Position numbers and translations under genes: made by a program. This document shows positions 25,420 through 33,738 of a stretch of DNA of 64,000 nucleotides, piece by piece; the first letter of the stretch is position 1; each line of letters starts with the position of its first letter. The stretch is from Mucilaginibacter jinjuensis. GTDB lineage: Bacteria; Bacteroidota; Bacteroidia; Sphingobacteriales; Sphingobacteriaceae. The stretch lies in contig NZ_CP117167.1 in assembly GCF_028596025.1 (NCBI RefSeq), forward strand, positions 5,890,001-5,954,000. Direction: 5' to 3'. The notes under the pieces are model-generated. The model saw nothing but the letters and a program-made list of their open reading frames with translations. It was not told the origin of the DNA and searched no databases.

Positions 25420-26661
25420 TTACGCCACCACAGCAGGTTCTGCCACTTCCTTCATCATACTTTTCAGCGCAATGCGGAAGGTGGTGCCTTTACCCAGTTC
25501 AGAATCTTTTACAAATATTTGCCCGTTGTGGTAGTTAACCACCATACGGCGGGTGAGTGAGAGGCCCAGGCCCCAACCTCGCTTACGGGTAGTGTAACCT
25601 GGCTTAAATACGGTTTCGAACTTATTACGCGGGATGCCTTTACCGGTATCAGTTACATCTATATAAATTTTCTTTTCGGCCTTGCTGCCAGATATGTCTA
25701 CCCTGATGCTTCCGGTGCCATCAATGGCGTTAACGGCATTTTTAAGTAAATTTTCAATCACCCAATCAAACAACGGGATATTGAGGCCGGCCTTTAAGTT
25801 GCGGTTACCGGTTACCTCGAAGGTTATTTTATTACTTACACGTACCCGGAAATAATCAACATAATCTTTCACCACATCATAAACATATTGTGGCTCCAGT
25901 ACCGGCTTCGAACCTATTTTCGAGAAACGGTCGGCAACAATTTCTAAACGGTGCACGTCGTTCTCCATTTCGGCAATCAGCGGGTCGTCCTCGGCATTAA
26001 ATTTCTCTTTCATCAACTCAATCCAGGCCATTAATGAAGATATTGGCGTACCCAACTGGTGGGCGGTTTCTTTAGCCAACCCTACCCAAACCTGGTTCTG
26101 TTCAGATTTTCGTGAAGAGTTAAATGCAGTATAAGCAACCATTAAAAACACGGCAATAACAGAAAGCTGGATATAAGGAAATACCCTTAACTGGGTAAGC
26201 AACGGTGAATCTTTATAGTATACCAGCCAATAGCTTCCGCGAAAAACATCAACCCTAATAGGCTCATGTTGTTTTTTCATGCTGGCCAACTCATCTTTAA
26301 AATATTGCAGGTCGTATTTGGGTAAGTTTCTATCCTTTAACCCGGCAGATACTACTTCGGGTATAAATGTTTTAGTGGTATCCAGTCCTTTCGAAAATTT
26401 TAAATCTCCTTTTTCGTCAACAACAATGGCAGGTACCGACAAGCTGTCGCGTACAGACAAAACATAATTTACATTATCATTATCATCAGACGAGAGCAAT
26501 TGTTTCATACTCAACGCCCACACCTGCGCACGGGTACGCTCGGCCCTAACCAGGTTATTAACAAGGTATTTGGTGTATAACAATGATCCGCTGGCTATAA
26601 CTACAGCAAAAGCAAGCAGCAAATATTTCCAGCGTTTTCTTTGTTCGTAAGGGTTCATCAT
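25420..26661 (-). CDS. Membrane sensor histidine kinase
   Basis: A 413-residue orphan kinase. One membrane segment is at ~12-32 and a second at ~170-190 (IQLSVIAVFLMVAYTAF), enclosing a ~135-residue extracytoplasmic sensor. The phospho-acceptor H-box is ETAHQLGTPISSL (~residue 205), the N-box VIENLLKNAVNAI, G1 DVTDTGKGIP and G2 GWGLGLSLTRRMV. There is no HAMP or receiver domain and no response regulator adjacent, so its partner is encoded elsewhere. The H-box type (HQLGTPISSL) is common in Bacteroidota kinases. Confidence 0.92.
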   Translation of the reverse strand: MMNPYEQRKRWKYLLLAFAVVIASGSLLYTKYLVNNLVRAERTRAQVWALSMKQLLSSDDNDNVNYVLSVRDSLSVPAIVVDEKGDLKFSKGLDTTKTFIPEVVSAGLKDRNLPKYDLQYFKDELASMKKQHEPIRVDVFRGSYWLVYYKDSPLLTQLRVFPYIQLSVIAVFLMVAYTAFNSSRKSEQNQVWVGLAKETAHQLGTPISSLMAWIELMKEKFNAEDDPLIAEMENDVHRLEIVADRFSKIGSKPVLEPQYVYDVVKDYVDYFRVRVSNKITFEVTGNRNLKAGLNIPLFDWVIENLLKNAVNAIDGTGSIRVDISGSKAEKKIYIDVTDTGKGIPRNKFETVFKPGYTTRKRGWGLGLSLTRRMVVNYHNGQIFVKDSELGKGTTFRIALKSMMKEVAEPAVVA

Positions 26662-26701
26662 GTTGTGGTACTTCTCAAATTACGTAATTTTTTTTCAGTT
26701 A

Positions 26702-26800
26702 GTATACGAGGGTTCATTTAGTTGAGTTGTTGATTGGGTTGATTAAGTTTTAGGCAACCACTCAACTTAATCAACATTTCAACCTAATCAACTATAAACC
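26702..26800. repeat. Word-type inverted repeat upstream of gltX
   Basis: The left arm is made of GTTGA/GTTGATT words, the right arm of complementary AACTTAATCAAC and AACCTAATCAAC words. It ends directly at the gltX -7 promoter element. Confidence 0.6.
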
Positions 26801-26808
26801 TATCTTTG
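26777..26808 (+). promoter_or_regulatory. Predicted gltX promoter
   Basis: TATCTTTG at 26801-26808 matches the -7 consensus TAnnTTTG. A near-match to the -33 box, TTTC, is at 26777-26780, 20 bp upstream, the standard spacing. The ATG is 8 bp after the -7 element, so the message is almost leaderless. Confidence 0.5.
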
Positions 26809-26816
26809 CACCCGAT

Positions 26817-28337
26817 ATGAGTGACCAGAAAGTAAGGGTGCGTTTTGCACCAAGCCCAACCGGTGGTTTACACCTCGGCGGCGTACGTACCGTATTGTTT
26901 AACTACCTTTTTGCAAAGCAGCACAATGGTACTTTTGTTTTACGGATTGAGGATACCGACCAAACCCGCTATGTTGAGGGTGCCGAACAATATATTTTAG
27001 ACTGCCTTAAATGGTGCGGTTTACAAGCCGATGAAAGCCCTGTGGTTGGCGGCCCTTATGCGCCGTACCGCCAGAGCGAACGTAAACCGCTTTATCGCGA
27101 GTATGCCGAACGCCTGGTTGCACAAGGCCATGCTTACTACGCCTTTGATACCCCGGCCGAGCTGGAGCAAAAACGTAAAGAGATCCCTAACTTTCAATAT
27201 GGCCAGGCACATCGTAACGAGATGTGCAATTCCATTTCATTAAGCCAACATGAGGTTGATGCCTTATTAGATGCACATGCCCCGCACGTGATCCGCATTA
27301 AAATGCCGGAAGACGAACAGATTGGTTTTACCGATATGATTCGCGGCGCGGTAAGTTTTGATACCAATTTGGTTGACGATAAAGTGCTGTTGAAAGCTGA
27401 TGGCATGCCCACTTATCACCTTGCGGTGGTGGTAGACGATTTTTTGATGAAGATTACCCATGCTTTCCGTGGCGAAGAGTGGCTGCCAAGCGCCCCTGTA
27501 CACCTGCTGCTTTGGAAATACCTGGGCTGGCAGGAGCAAATGCCGCAATGGGCACACTTGCCATTAATATTAAAACCAGACGGCCACGGCAAACTAAGCA
27601 AACGTGATGGTGCACGTCTGGGTTTCCCGGTTTATGCCATGAACTGGTTTGATGCTAAAACCGACGAGTTAACCCCGGGTTTCCGCGAGTTAGGCTTTTT
27701 ACCCGAAGCATTTATTAACCTGCTGGCAACTTTAGGCTGGAACGATGGTACCGACCAGGAGTTATTTACGATTGGAGAACTGATCCAAAAATTCTCGATT
27801 GACCGCGTAAGCAAAGCCGGTGCAAAATTCGATTTCGAAAAAGCAAAATGGTTCAATGCCGAGTGGATCAAAAAGGAAAAAGGAGAAAAGATAAAGGACG
27901 AAGTTAAAGGGATACTTGCAGATAAGGGTATTGTTATTAGCGATGATGCCTACCTGTTAAAAGTAATAGATACCATTAAAGACCGTGTGGTTTTACTGCC
28001 GGATTTTTATCAGCAATCGGCCTACTTTTTTGCAGTGCCTGCCGAGTATGATTTGGCTGCCGTAAAACCAAAATGGACTGACGCTAAAACCGATTTCTTT
28101 AACGCATTAATAGCAACTTACAAAGCCGCCCCCGTTTGGCAACCTGCCGAACTGGAAGCTACCTTTAAAGCATTAGCCGAAGAAAAAGCATTGAAGATTG
28201 GTGATGTAATGCTACCTTTCCGCATTATGCTGGTTGGTGGTAAATTCGGTCCGCATGTGTTTGATATTGCTGCACTACTTGGCCAGGATGAAACTGTGAA
28301 AAGGATTGGATTGGCTTTAGAAGCGTTTACAGCTTAG
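26817..28337 (+). CDS. gltX: Glutamyl-tRNA synthetase
   Basis: A 506-residue class I aminoacyl-tRNA synthetase that charges tRNA-Glu. The HIGH-equivalent is PSPTGGLHLGGVRT (~residue 13) and the KMSKS-equivalent is KLSKRDG (~residue 263). RIEDTDQTRY and VRVRFAPSP are also typical. It has the bacterial C-terminal helical anticodon-binding domain. Length and all motifs are normal. A rho-independent terminator follows. Confidence 0.97.
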   Translation: MSDQKVRVRFAPSPTGGLHLGGVRTVLFNYLFAKQHNGTFVLRIEDTDQTRYVEGAEQYILDCLKWCGLQADESPVVGGPYAPYRQSERKPLYREYAERLVAQGHAYYAFDTPAELEQKRKEIPNFQYGQAHRNEMCNSISLSQHEVDALLDAHAPHVIRIKMPEDEQIGFTDMIRGAVSFDTNLVDDKVLLKADGMPTYHLAVVVDDFLMKITHAFRGEEWLPSAPVHLLLWKYLGWQEQMPQWAHLPLILKPDGHGKLSKRDGARLGFPVYAMNWFDAKTDELTPGFRELGFLPEAFINLLATLGWNDGTDQELFTIGELIQKFSIDRVSKAGAKFDFEKAKWFNAEWIKKEKGEKIKDEVKGILADKGIVISDDAYLLKVIDTIKDRVVLLPDFYQQSAYFFAVPAEYDLAAVKPKWTDAKTDFFNALIATYKAAPVWQPAELEATFKALAEEKALKIGDVMLPFRIMLVGGKFGPHVFDIAALLGQDETVKRIGLALEAFTA

Positions 28338-28371
28338 GCTTCAGAAGCAAGAATCAGGAAACAATATTTTG

Positions 28372-28397
28372 AAAAGCGGCGATGAGCCGCTTTTTTT
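28372..28397 (+). terminator. Rho-independent terminator of gltX
   Basis: Stem AAAAGCGGC with GCCGCTTTT, 5-base loop GATGA, and a run of seven T after the stem. Confidence 0.85.
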
Positions 28398-28414
28398 GTT
28401 TGATACTTCCCATT

Positions 28415-28507
28415 TTGTCATTGCGAGCGATAGCGTGGCAATCTCGTCGCCAATGCTTATTCGATCTGTACAGCTACGAGATTGCTTCGTACCTCGCAAT
28501 GACAAAT
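28415..28507. repeat. GTCAT-ATGAC palindrome (TTGCGAG subfamily), complete copy A
   Basis: The arms begin TTGTCATTGCGAGCGATAGC and end TTCGTACCTCGCAATGACAA. The left arm carries the module CGATAGCGTG, the right one the complement of GGTACGAA, both followed inward by GCAATCTCGT. The 87-bp core differs from the copy at 30065 at six positions by eye. Same orientation as that copy. Confidence 0.85.
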
Positions 28508-28619
28508 TGGATAAATACATCTCGTTATTGCAAGGTCCATTTTTGAAAAGTTAAAAAGCGTTAAATAATCCGCTCGCTTCTTAAAATTACAGACATTTAA
28601 GCTTTATGCTTAAACCTGT

Positions 28620-30029
28620 ATGAAATTAATTTTTACTTTCCTTATTTCACTTCTTTCACTTACCGTATTCGCACAAAGCCCTCCCGGAAAATACATTCAA
28701 ATCAACAATTCCAATTGCCTGATTTTCGATTATAATTACACTACTAAAGACACCGTTACCTGGACAGGAACCTGCCTGAGCAATTATGCCGATGGTTATG
28801 GCATTGCTACCTGGAAAAAGAACGGACAAGATTCATGCAAATACACCGGCTATCTAAAAGCCGGCAAACCCGAAGGCCGGGGTAAATTAGCATATGGCGA
28901 TAATTATACCTTGCAAGGCACATTTAAAAATGGCCGGTTACAAGGTAAAGGCCTGATCAATGATGATGGGAATGTAATGAAAGCTCAATTTGTAAATAAT
29001 ACTTTACAAGGTCCGGGAACTATGACCTTTAAAACCAGACTATCAATGAAAGGACATTTTCTCGACGGGCAGTTTATCAACCTGGATAATCAGTATTTGA
29101 ATCGCCTTGCGAAGGTTAAATCAAACCTTCAGAATACAGAACATATTTATAGCGATGTTAAAAAGACTGACTCGTTATTTTACTACACCGTATTACCTGA
29201 GGGCAGTATTAAAGGCGTATTGGTTTTGCTACCTAGCAGCGGCGAATCGGTAGAAAGTGTTATTTGCAACAATAAAAAGTTAGTTGAACAGGCATCAGAT
29301 CAGCATATCATTACCATATTGTTATCTATTAATAACGCTGCTATTGATGAAGATAATCTAACCCTTAAATTTTTAAACAACACATTTCAACAAGTAACAG
29401 ATCGTTATCATTTGCCTAAAGATAAATTTATAATTGGTGGATTATCAGGCGGCGGCATGCTTGCATTAAGGTATACCGAAATTGCAAAAGCAGGCGGCAA
29501 CAAAACTTATATTATCCCTAAAGCCGTATTTGGTGCCGATCCTCCTGTTGATATGGCTGGGCTGTATAATACTTCGAAACGTTTTATAACCATGAACGAT
29601 GGCCGGGCCAACTTAAGTCAGGGAATGATGAACGGACTGGCAGAAGCCAAATGGCTTGCTAATTCATTTAATAAAATTTATGGCGGTTCGCCCGACCAAT
29701 TTCCTGATGAGTATATCAAACATTCTATGTATTCCCGGTCGCAGGTGGACGGAGGTAATGCCAAGTATCTTACAGATGTGCCGGTAAGAATTTACTGCGA
29801 CCCCGATATATTATGGCAAATGAAAGAACGCAACCGTGATTATTACGACATGAATGCCGTTGACCAATCGGCCATGATTAACTTTCTGAATATAATCGGT
29901 AATAAGAATGCATCATTTATACCGGCGCTTGGTAAAGGTTACAGGCTTGATGGTACAAGACACCCGCACTCCTGGTCGATTGTTGATGCGGAAGGTTTGG
30001 TTGATTGGATTGGAGAGTTGGTTGATTAA
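28620..30029 (+). CDS. Exported MORN-repeat protein fused to an alpha/beta-hydrolase domain
   Basis: A 469-residue protein with a signal peptide (LLSLTVFAQS). Residues ~50-160 contain MORN-like repeats (GYGIATWKKNG, YTGYLKAGKPEGRGKL, GTFKNGRLQGKGLI). From ~195 an alpha/beta-hydrolase-like domain follows, with a strand KGVLVLLPSSGESV and the nucleophile elbow IGGLSGGGMLAL (GxSxG). The C-terminal TRHPHSWSIVDAEGLVDW offers a candidate His. The enzyme class (esterase, peptidase) cannot be decided. The gene stands alone between two direct copies of a palindromic repeat. Confidence 0.75.
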   Translation: MKLIFTFLISLLSLTVFAQSPPGKYIQINNSNCLIFDYNYTTKDTVTWTGTCLSNYADGYGIATWKKNGQDSCKYTGYLKAGKPEGRGKLAYGDNYTLQGTFKNGRLQGKGLINDDGNVMKAQFVNNTLQGPGTMTFKTRLSMKGHFLDGQFINLDNQYLNRLAKVKSNLQNTEHIYSDVKKTDSLFYYTVLPEGSIKGVLVLLPSSGESVESVICNNKKLVEQASDQHIITILLSINNAAIDEDNLTLKFLNNTFQQVTDRYHLPKDKFIIGGLSGGGMLALRYTEIAKAGGNKTYIIPKAVFGADPPVDMAGLYNTSKRFITMNDGRANLSQGMMNGLAEAKWLANSFNKIYGGSPDQFPDEYIKHSMYSRSQVDGGNAKYLTDVPVRIYCDPDILWQMKERNRDYYDMNAVDQSAMINFLNIIGNKNASFIPALGKGYRLDGTRHPHSWSIVDAEGLVDWIGELVD

Positions 30030-30064
30030 TTTTTGATTATATTACATATCGATCCCCCCCTCTT

Positions 30065-30151
30065 GTCATTGAGAGCGTTAGCGTGGCAATCTCGTCGCCA
30101 GTGCTTATTCGATTTACACAGCTACGAGATTGCTTCGTACCTCGCAATGAC
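30065..30151. repeat. GTCAT-ATGAC palindrome (TTGCGAG subfamily), complete copy B
   Basis: Nearly the same 87-bp sequence and orientation as the copy at 28417-28503; differences are confined to the loop and two positions in the left arm. Together with copy A it brackets the MORN-hydrolase gene as direct repeats. Confidence 0.85.
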
Positions 30152-30230
30152 AAAATAGGAAAACACTATTTTCCATTTGCTAATTCTCCCTCAAACCAAT
30201 TATATTAGCAATTCATAAATTCTTATCACC

Positions 30231-31772
30231 TTGTTAGTTAAAACCTTTGGCAGCGCTGTTTACGGTATCGATGCTACAACCATTACCATAGAAGTTAATA
30301 TTAGCGGCGGCAAACCTTTATATTTTATAGTTGGCCTGCCCGATAATGCCGTGCGCGAATCAATGCAAAGGGTTGAGAGCGCCTTAAGCACATCCGGCTT
30401 TAGGATGCCGCGGCAAAAAATTGTGGTTAATATGGCCCCGGCTGATATCCGCAAAGAAGGTTCGGCTTATGATTTAACTATCGCTACCGCCATACTTGCG
30501 GCATCGGGCCAGGTGGTTACTGAAGAACTGGATAAGTATATCATCATGGGGGAACTATCTCTTGATGGTAGCCTGCAACCGATTAAAGGTGCTTTGCCTA
30601 TTGCGATACAAGCACGTAAAGAAGGGTTTAAAGGTTTCATCCTTCCCAAACAAAACGCCCGCGAAGCTGCCATTGTAAACGACCTGGAAGTTTATGGGGT
30701 TGATAATATTAAAGAGCTTGTAGGTTTCTTCGATGGCGACCTGAAGCTGGAACCCGAAATTGTAAATACCCGAGATGAGTTTTACAACAGCCTCTGCAAC
30801 TACGACAGCGATTTTAGTGAGGTAAAAGGCCAGGAAAATATTAAACGCGCCTTGGAAATTGCCGCAGCTGGTGGGCACAATGTGATACTGATAGGCCCGC
30901 CGGGCGCGGGTAAAACCATGCTGGCGCGGAGGTTGCCTTCTATCCTGCCGCCATTGAGTTTGATGGAAGCACTGGAAACCACCAAGATCCATTCAGTTGC
31001 CGGGAAGCTTTCGGCAGCAGATGCCTTGGTTACGGTTAGGCCATTCCGTTCGCCGCATCATACTATTTCGGACGTAGCCTTAGTTGGCGGTGGTGGCAAC
31101 CCGCAACCGGGCGAAATTTCGCTGGCCCATAATGGCGTTTTGTTTCTGGACGAGTTGCCCGAATTTAAGCGCAGCGTACTGGAAGTAATGCGCCAACCAT
31201 TGGAAGAACGCCGGGTTACCATCTCGCGCGCCAAGTTTACTGTTGACTATCCATCGAGCTTTATGCTGGTGGCCAGTATGAACCCATGCCCGTGCGGTTA
31301 TTATAATCACCCCGAGAAAGAATGTGTTTGTCCGCCGGGTGTGGTGCAGAAATATTTGAGTAAAATCTCCGGCCCGTTATTAGATCGTATCGACCTGCAT
31401 GTAGAAGTTACCCCGGTAAATTTTAATGAACTATCATCCGAACGCAAGGCGGAAGAAAGCGAATTGATCCGCGAGCGGGTAATTAAAGCAAGAGAAGTCC
31501 AGATAGAACGTTTTGTGGATAGGCCAGACCTGCATGCCAATGCACAAATGAGCCCGCAAATGGTACGCGAATTGTGTAAGATCAGTACCGCCGGGCAGAA
31601 CCTACTTAAGAAAGCGATGGAAAAACTGGGCCTCTCTGCCCGTGCCTACGACCGCATCCTGAAAGTAGCCCGCACCATTGCCGACCTTGCTGCAAGCGAA
31701 GATATTCAAATAGAACATTTGGCCGAGGCAATACAATTCAGGAGTTTAGATAGAGAGGGATGGGCCGGGTAG
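30231..31772 (+). CDS. YifB/ComM-family Mg-chelatase-like AAA+ ATPase
   Basis: A 513-residue protein. The N-terminal Lon-like fold (residues 1-170) has lost the peptidase Ser-Lys pair region as in ComM. The Walker A is GPPGAGKTMLARR (~residue 222), the Walker B VLFLDELPEF, followed by the Mg-chelatase subunit I C-terminal part (LSARAYDRILKVARTIADL). A four-Cys zinc-like site is present (NPCPCGYYNHPEKECVCP). ComM is a branch-migration helicase in natural transformation and recombination; in Bacteroidota the role is assumed. The start is TTG at 30231, supported because MLVKTFGSAVYGID is the usual N-terminus. Confidence 0.93.
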   Translation: MLVKTFGSAVYGIDATTITIEVNISGGKPLYFIVGLPDNAVRESMQRVESALSTSGFRMPRQKIVVNMAPADIRKEGSAYDLTIATAILAASGQVVTEELDKYIIMGELSLDGSLQPIKGALPIAIQARKEGFKGFILPKQNAREAAIVNDLEVYGVDNIKELVGFFDGDLKLEPEIVNTRDEFYNSLCNYDSDFSEVKGQENIKRALEIAAAGGHNVILIGPPGAGKTMLARRLPSILPPLSLMEALETTKIHSVAGKLSAADALVTVRPFRSPHHTISDVALVGGGGNPQPGEISLAHNGVLFLDELPEFKRSVLEVMRQPLEERRVTISRAKFTVDYPSSFMLVASMNPCPCGYYNHPEKECVCPPGVVQKYLSKISGPLLDRIDLHVEVTPVNFNELSSERKAEESELIRERVIKAREVQIERFVDRPDLHANAQMSPQMVRELCKISTAGQNLLKKAMEKLGLSARAYDRILKVARTIADLAASEDIQIEHLAEAIQFRSLDREGWAG

Positions 31773-31819
31773 AAGAGAGACAAGAGGCGAGAAACAAGAG
31801 ACAAGATCATATCTTGGCT

Positions 31820-31905
31820 GTCACACTGAGGCACTCGAAGTGTGGTGCGGATGGTAGCAAGCGGCTATATAGAGCGCGAAGGCTCTTCACTGTGTTCAGA
31901 ATGAC
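31820..31905. repeat. GTCAC-ATGAC palindromic repeat (CTGAGGC subfamily)
   Basis: The left arm GTCACACTGAGGCACTCGAA and right end CACTGTGTTCAGAATGAC pair imperfectly. It shares ACTGAGGCACTCGAAG with the copies at 25171 and 25361. It is preceded by AGAGACAAGAGGCGAGAAAC-type words. Confidence 0.65.
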
Positions 31906-31947
31906 AAAAAAATTTAGTTACTTCATTCCATAAATACCCCTAAAATA

Positions 31948-32511
31948 ATGGCACAATCGCTTTACAAAACAGTATCAGAAACAAGCCCGGTTAACAAGCG
32001 TATCTACATTTCCTGTATGGTTGTTATGGGTGCTGGCATTATTTCTCTTGCATCGTATGGCACTTATTACGCTCATGGAATTGTAAACAACATTCAGTTT
32101 CTGTTACTTTATGCCTCTGCGGGCTTATTGCTGGCACTGCTTCTTATTTTAATAATAAGATCTAAGCAGCCTGATGTGTTTACCATTCCCTCCCTTAAAA
32201 ATGGAGTTTGTGGTTACTTAATAATTGGGCTTGGCTTACTTGTACCTTCGGTTGCTTGTTATGTCAATTATAAATATGCTGACCCGGCAGTTATCTATCA
32301 CATCTTTAAGGTTGAGAATAAAAATATCAGTACCTCAAAAGGCAGGTCATACTATCATGTATTTCTTCATTACGATCAGATAGATAAGCATATTAACATT
32401 AACAAGTGGGTTTACCAAACATTAAAACTTGGCGACAACGTGAAAGGCGGCGTAAGGCATGGCGCATTGGGCTATGATTTTGTAACCTTTTATGATCTGG
32501 AGTTGCAATAA
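31948..32511 (+). CDS. Membrane protein of unknown function
   Basis: A 187-residue protein with three clear membrane segments (around residues 22-44, 50-70 and 80-105) and a ~75-residue C-terminal soluble part that includes RSYYHVFLHYDQIDKH and ends in GYDFVTFYDLELQ. The soluble part is rich in Tyr and may be a small beta fold. No family was recognised. It is slightly more A/T-rich than the housekeeping genes around it and is flanked by repeat sequences on both sides. Confidence 0.65.
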   Translation: MAQSLYKTVSETSPVNKRIYISCMVVMGAGIISLASYGTYYAHGIVNNIQFLLLYASAGLLLALLLILIIRSKQPDVFTIPSLKNGVCGYLIIGLGLLVPSVACYVNYKYADPAVIYHIFKVENKNISTSKGRSYYHVFLHYDQIDKHININKWVYQTLKLGDNVKGGVRHGALGYDFVTFYDLELQ

Positions 32512-32686
32512 CCTTCAATCCCTAAACCTGGGTGAAGCGGATACCGGCCATGTGGCTAATGCCTGTGCAGTATGAGCGGAACACGGGGCTGCTGTAACCG
32601 ATGAGTACTGGCATTGCTTTACAAACAATATTACTCAATAAATTTTGCTCGTATCCTGCTATATTTCAGCATCTTCTTTGTAGGAC

Positions 32687-32714
32687 GAAGATTGCTTCGT
32701 TCCTCGCAATGACG
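32687..32714. repeat. Single arm of the GTCAT TTGCGAG repeat
   Basis: GATTGCTTCGTTCCTCGCAATGAC matches the right arm of the complete copies with one change; no left arm is seen within 150 bp. Confidence 0.7.
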
Positions 32715-32837
32715 TTCCGGGGCTTATAATTCTCAAAACACCCTGTCATCCAACTGTAAAATACTTAGAACGTTTCTAAATAGCCAATTCCGCTATAATA
32801 AGTGTAAAGCGTTTATATCTTTCCCGGCATAAATAAA

Positions 32838-32845
32838 TAATTTTG
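32838..32845 (+). promoter_or_regulatory. Predicted -7 promoter element of sdhCAB
   Basis: TAATTTTG followed by CCCC matches TAnnTTTG, 20 bp before the sdhC ATG. TTTA at 32812-32815 (spacing 22) could be a weak -33 element. Confidence 0.45.
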
Positions 32846-32865
32846 CCCCAATAAATCTGTTAATA

Positions 32866-33642
32866 ATGAGCGAAACTAAACAAACCTTTAACTCGTCACT
32901 GGGAAAAAAGCTGATTATGGCTTTAACGGGCTTGTTTTTGTGTACATTTTTAATTGTACACCTTGGCGGTAACCTGTTACTTTTTTGTAATGATGGCGGT
33001 TACAGCTTTAACATGTATGCCAATTTCCTGACACACTTTCCACCGATTGAGGTTGTCGCTTACATTTTGTATGCCAGTATACTGGTACACGCTTTGTATG
33101 CAATTATCTTAACCACCAAAAACCGCAAGGCCAGGCCAATTGGTTATGCAGTAGCAACCAAAGCGCCTGCAACATGGTCGTCAAAAAACATGGGCCTTCT
33201 GGGTTCAATCCTGTTTTTGTTCATCGTAATCCACATGGGCGATTTCTGGTACAAGTACAAGTTTACCAACACGGTAGCTTTTAAAGAGTACCGCACCAAC
33301 CTGGCTACAGGCGAAAGAACCGAAGCAGCCTACACACCAGAGAAAGCTGATTTTGAGCACTCACAATCATTTGATGGCAATACCGAAGTTATCCGTGTTA
33401 AAGATTTACATGCACGTGTGCAGGCAAGCTTTAGCTTATGGTGGTATGTAGCTATCTATGTAATTGCAATGGGGTCATTAACCTTTCACCTGGTACATGG
33501 TTTCCAAAGCGCGTTCAGAACTATGGGCTGGGTACACCGCAAATACACTCCAATTGTTGAGTTTATCGGCACCTGGTTTTTCGGGGCTATTATCCCGCTT
33601 GGTTTTGCCGCAATGCCGGTTTATTATTTTTTCATGAAGTAG
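32866..33642 (+). CDS. sdhC: Succinate dehydrogenase cytochrome b subunit
   Basis: A 258-residue membrane anchor of succinate dehydrogenase/fumarate reductase, of the long single-subunit type with five membrane helices and two haems found in Bacteroidota and Wolinella-type enzymes. Haem-ligand histidines are likely in FLIVHLGGNLL, SILVHALYAI, FIVIHMGDFW and FHLVHGFQSAF. It passes electrons from the Fe-S subunit to menaquinone. It is first in sdhCAB; the spacer to sdhA is 96 bp and contains an inverted repeat. Confidence 0.94.
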   Translation: MSETKQTFNSSLGKKLIMALTGLFLCTFLIVHLGGNLLLFCNDGGYSFNMYANFLTHFPPIEVVAYILYASILVHALYAIILTTKNRKARPIGYAVATKAPATWSSKNMGLLGSILFLFIVIHMGDFWYKYKFTNTVAFKEYRTNLATGERTEAAYTPEKADFEHSQSFDGNTEVIRVKDLHARVQASFSLWWYVAIYVIAMGSLTFHLVHGFQSAFRTMGWVHRKYTPIVEFIGTWFFGAIIPLGFAAMPVYYFFMK

Positions 33643-33645
33643 AAT

Positions 33646-33735
33646 TAGTTGAAAAGGTTCTTAAGCAAATGGTTCTTAAGCAGAACTACTCACTTAATCA
33701 ACACAATCAACCACTCACTAAAATAAATTAGAAAA
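33646..33735. repeat. Word-type repeat between sdhC and sdhA
   Basis: GGTTCTTAAGCA occurs twice in tandem, then CACTTAATCAACACAATCAACCACTCAC. The CAAC words are the same as those in the gltX and sdhA-sdhB spacers. Little inverted symmetry within this spacer, but it can pair with the start of the sdhA-sdhB spacer. Confidence 0.45.
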
Positions 33736-33738
33736 GAA

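Larger units (their letters stand above)
32512..32865. other. 354-bp spacer upstream of sdhC
   Basis: No gene is seen. It contains an isolated half of the TTGCGAG repeat (32687-32714), a G/C-richer stretch near 32530-32620 with weak self-complementarity (AATGCC and GGCATT), and the predicted sdhC promoter near its right end. Confidence 0.5.

Noticed and set aside
28369..28554. Open frame of 61 codons
   Set aside because: It lies wholly in the gltX terminator and the GTCAT palindrome, with no family features; it is a product of the repeat.
30555..30992. 145-codon frame antisense to the YifB gene
   Set aside because: Shadow of a well-supported AAA+ gene.
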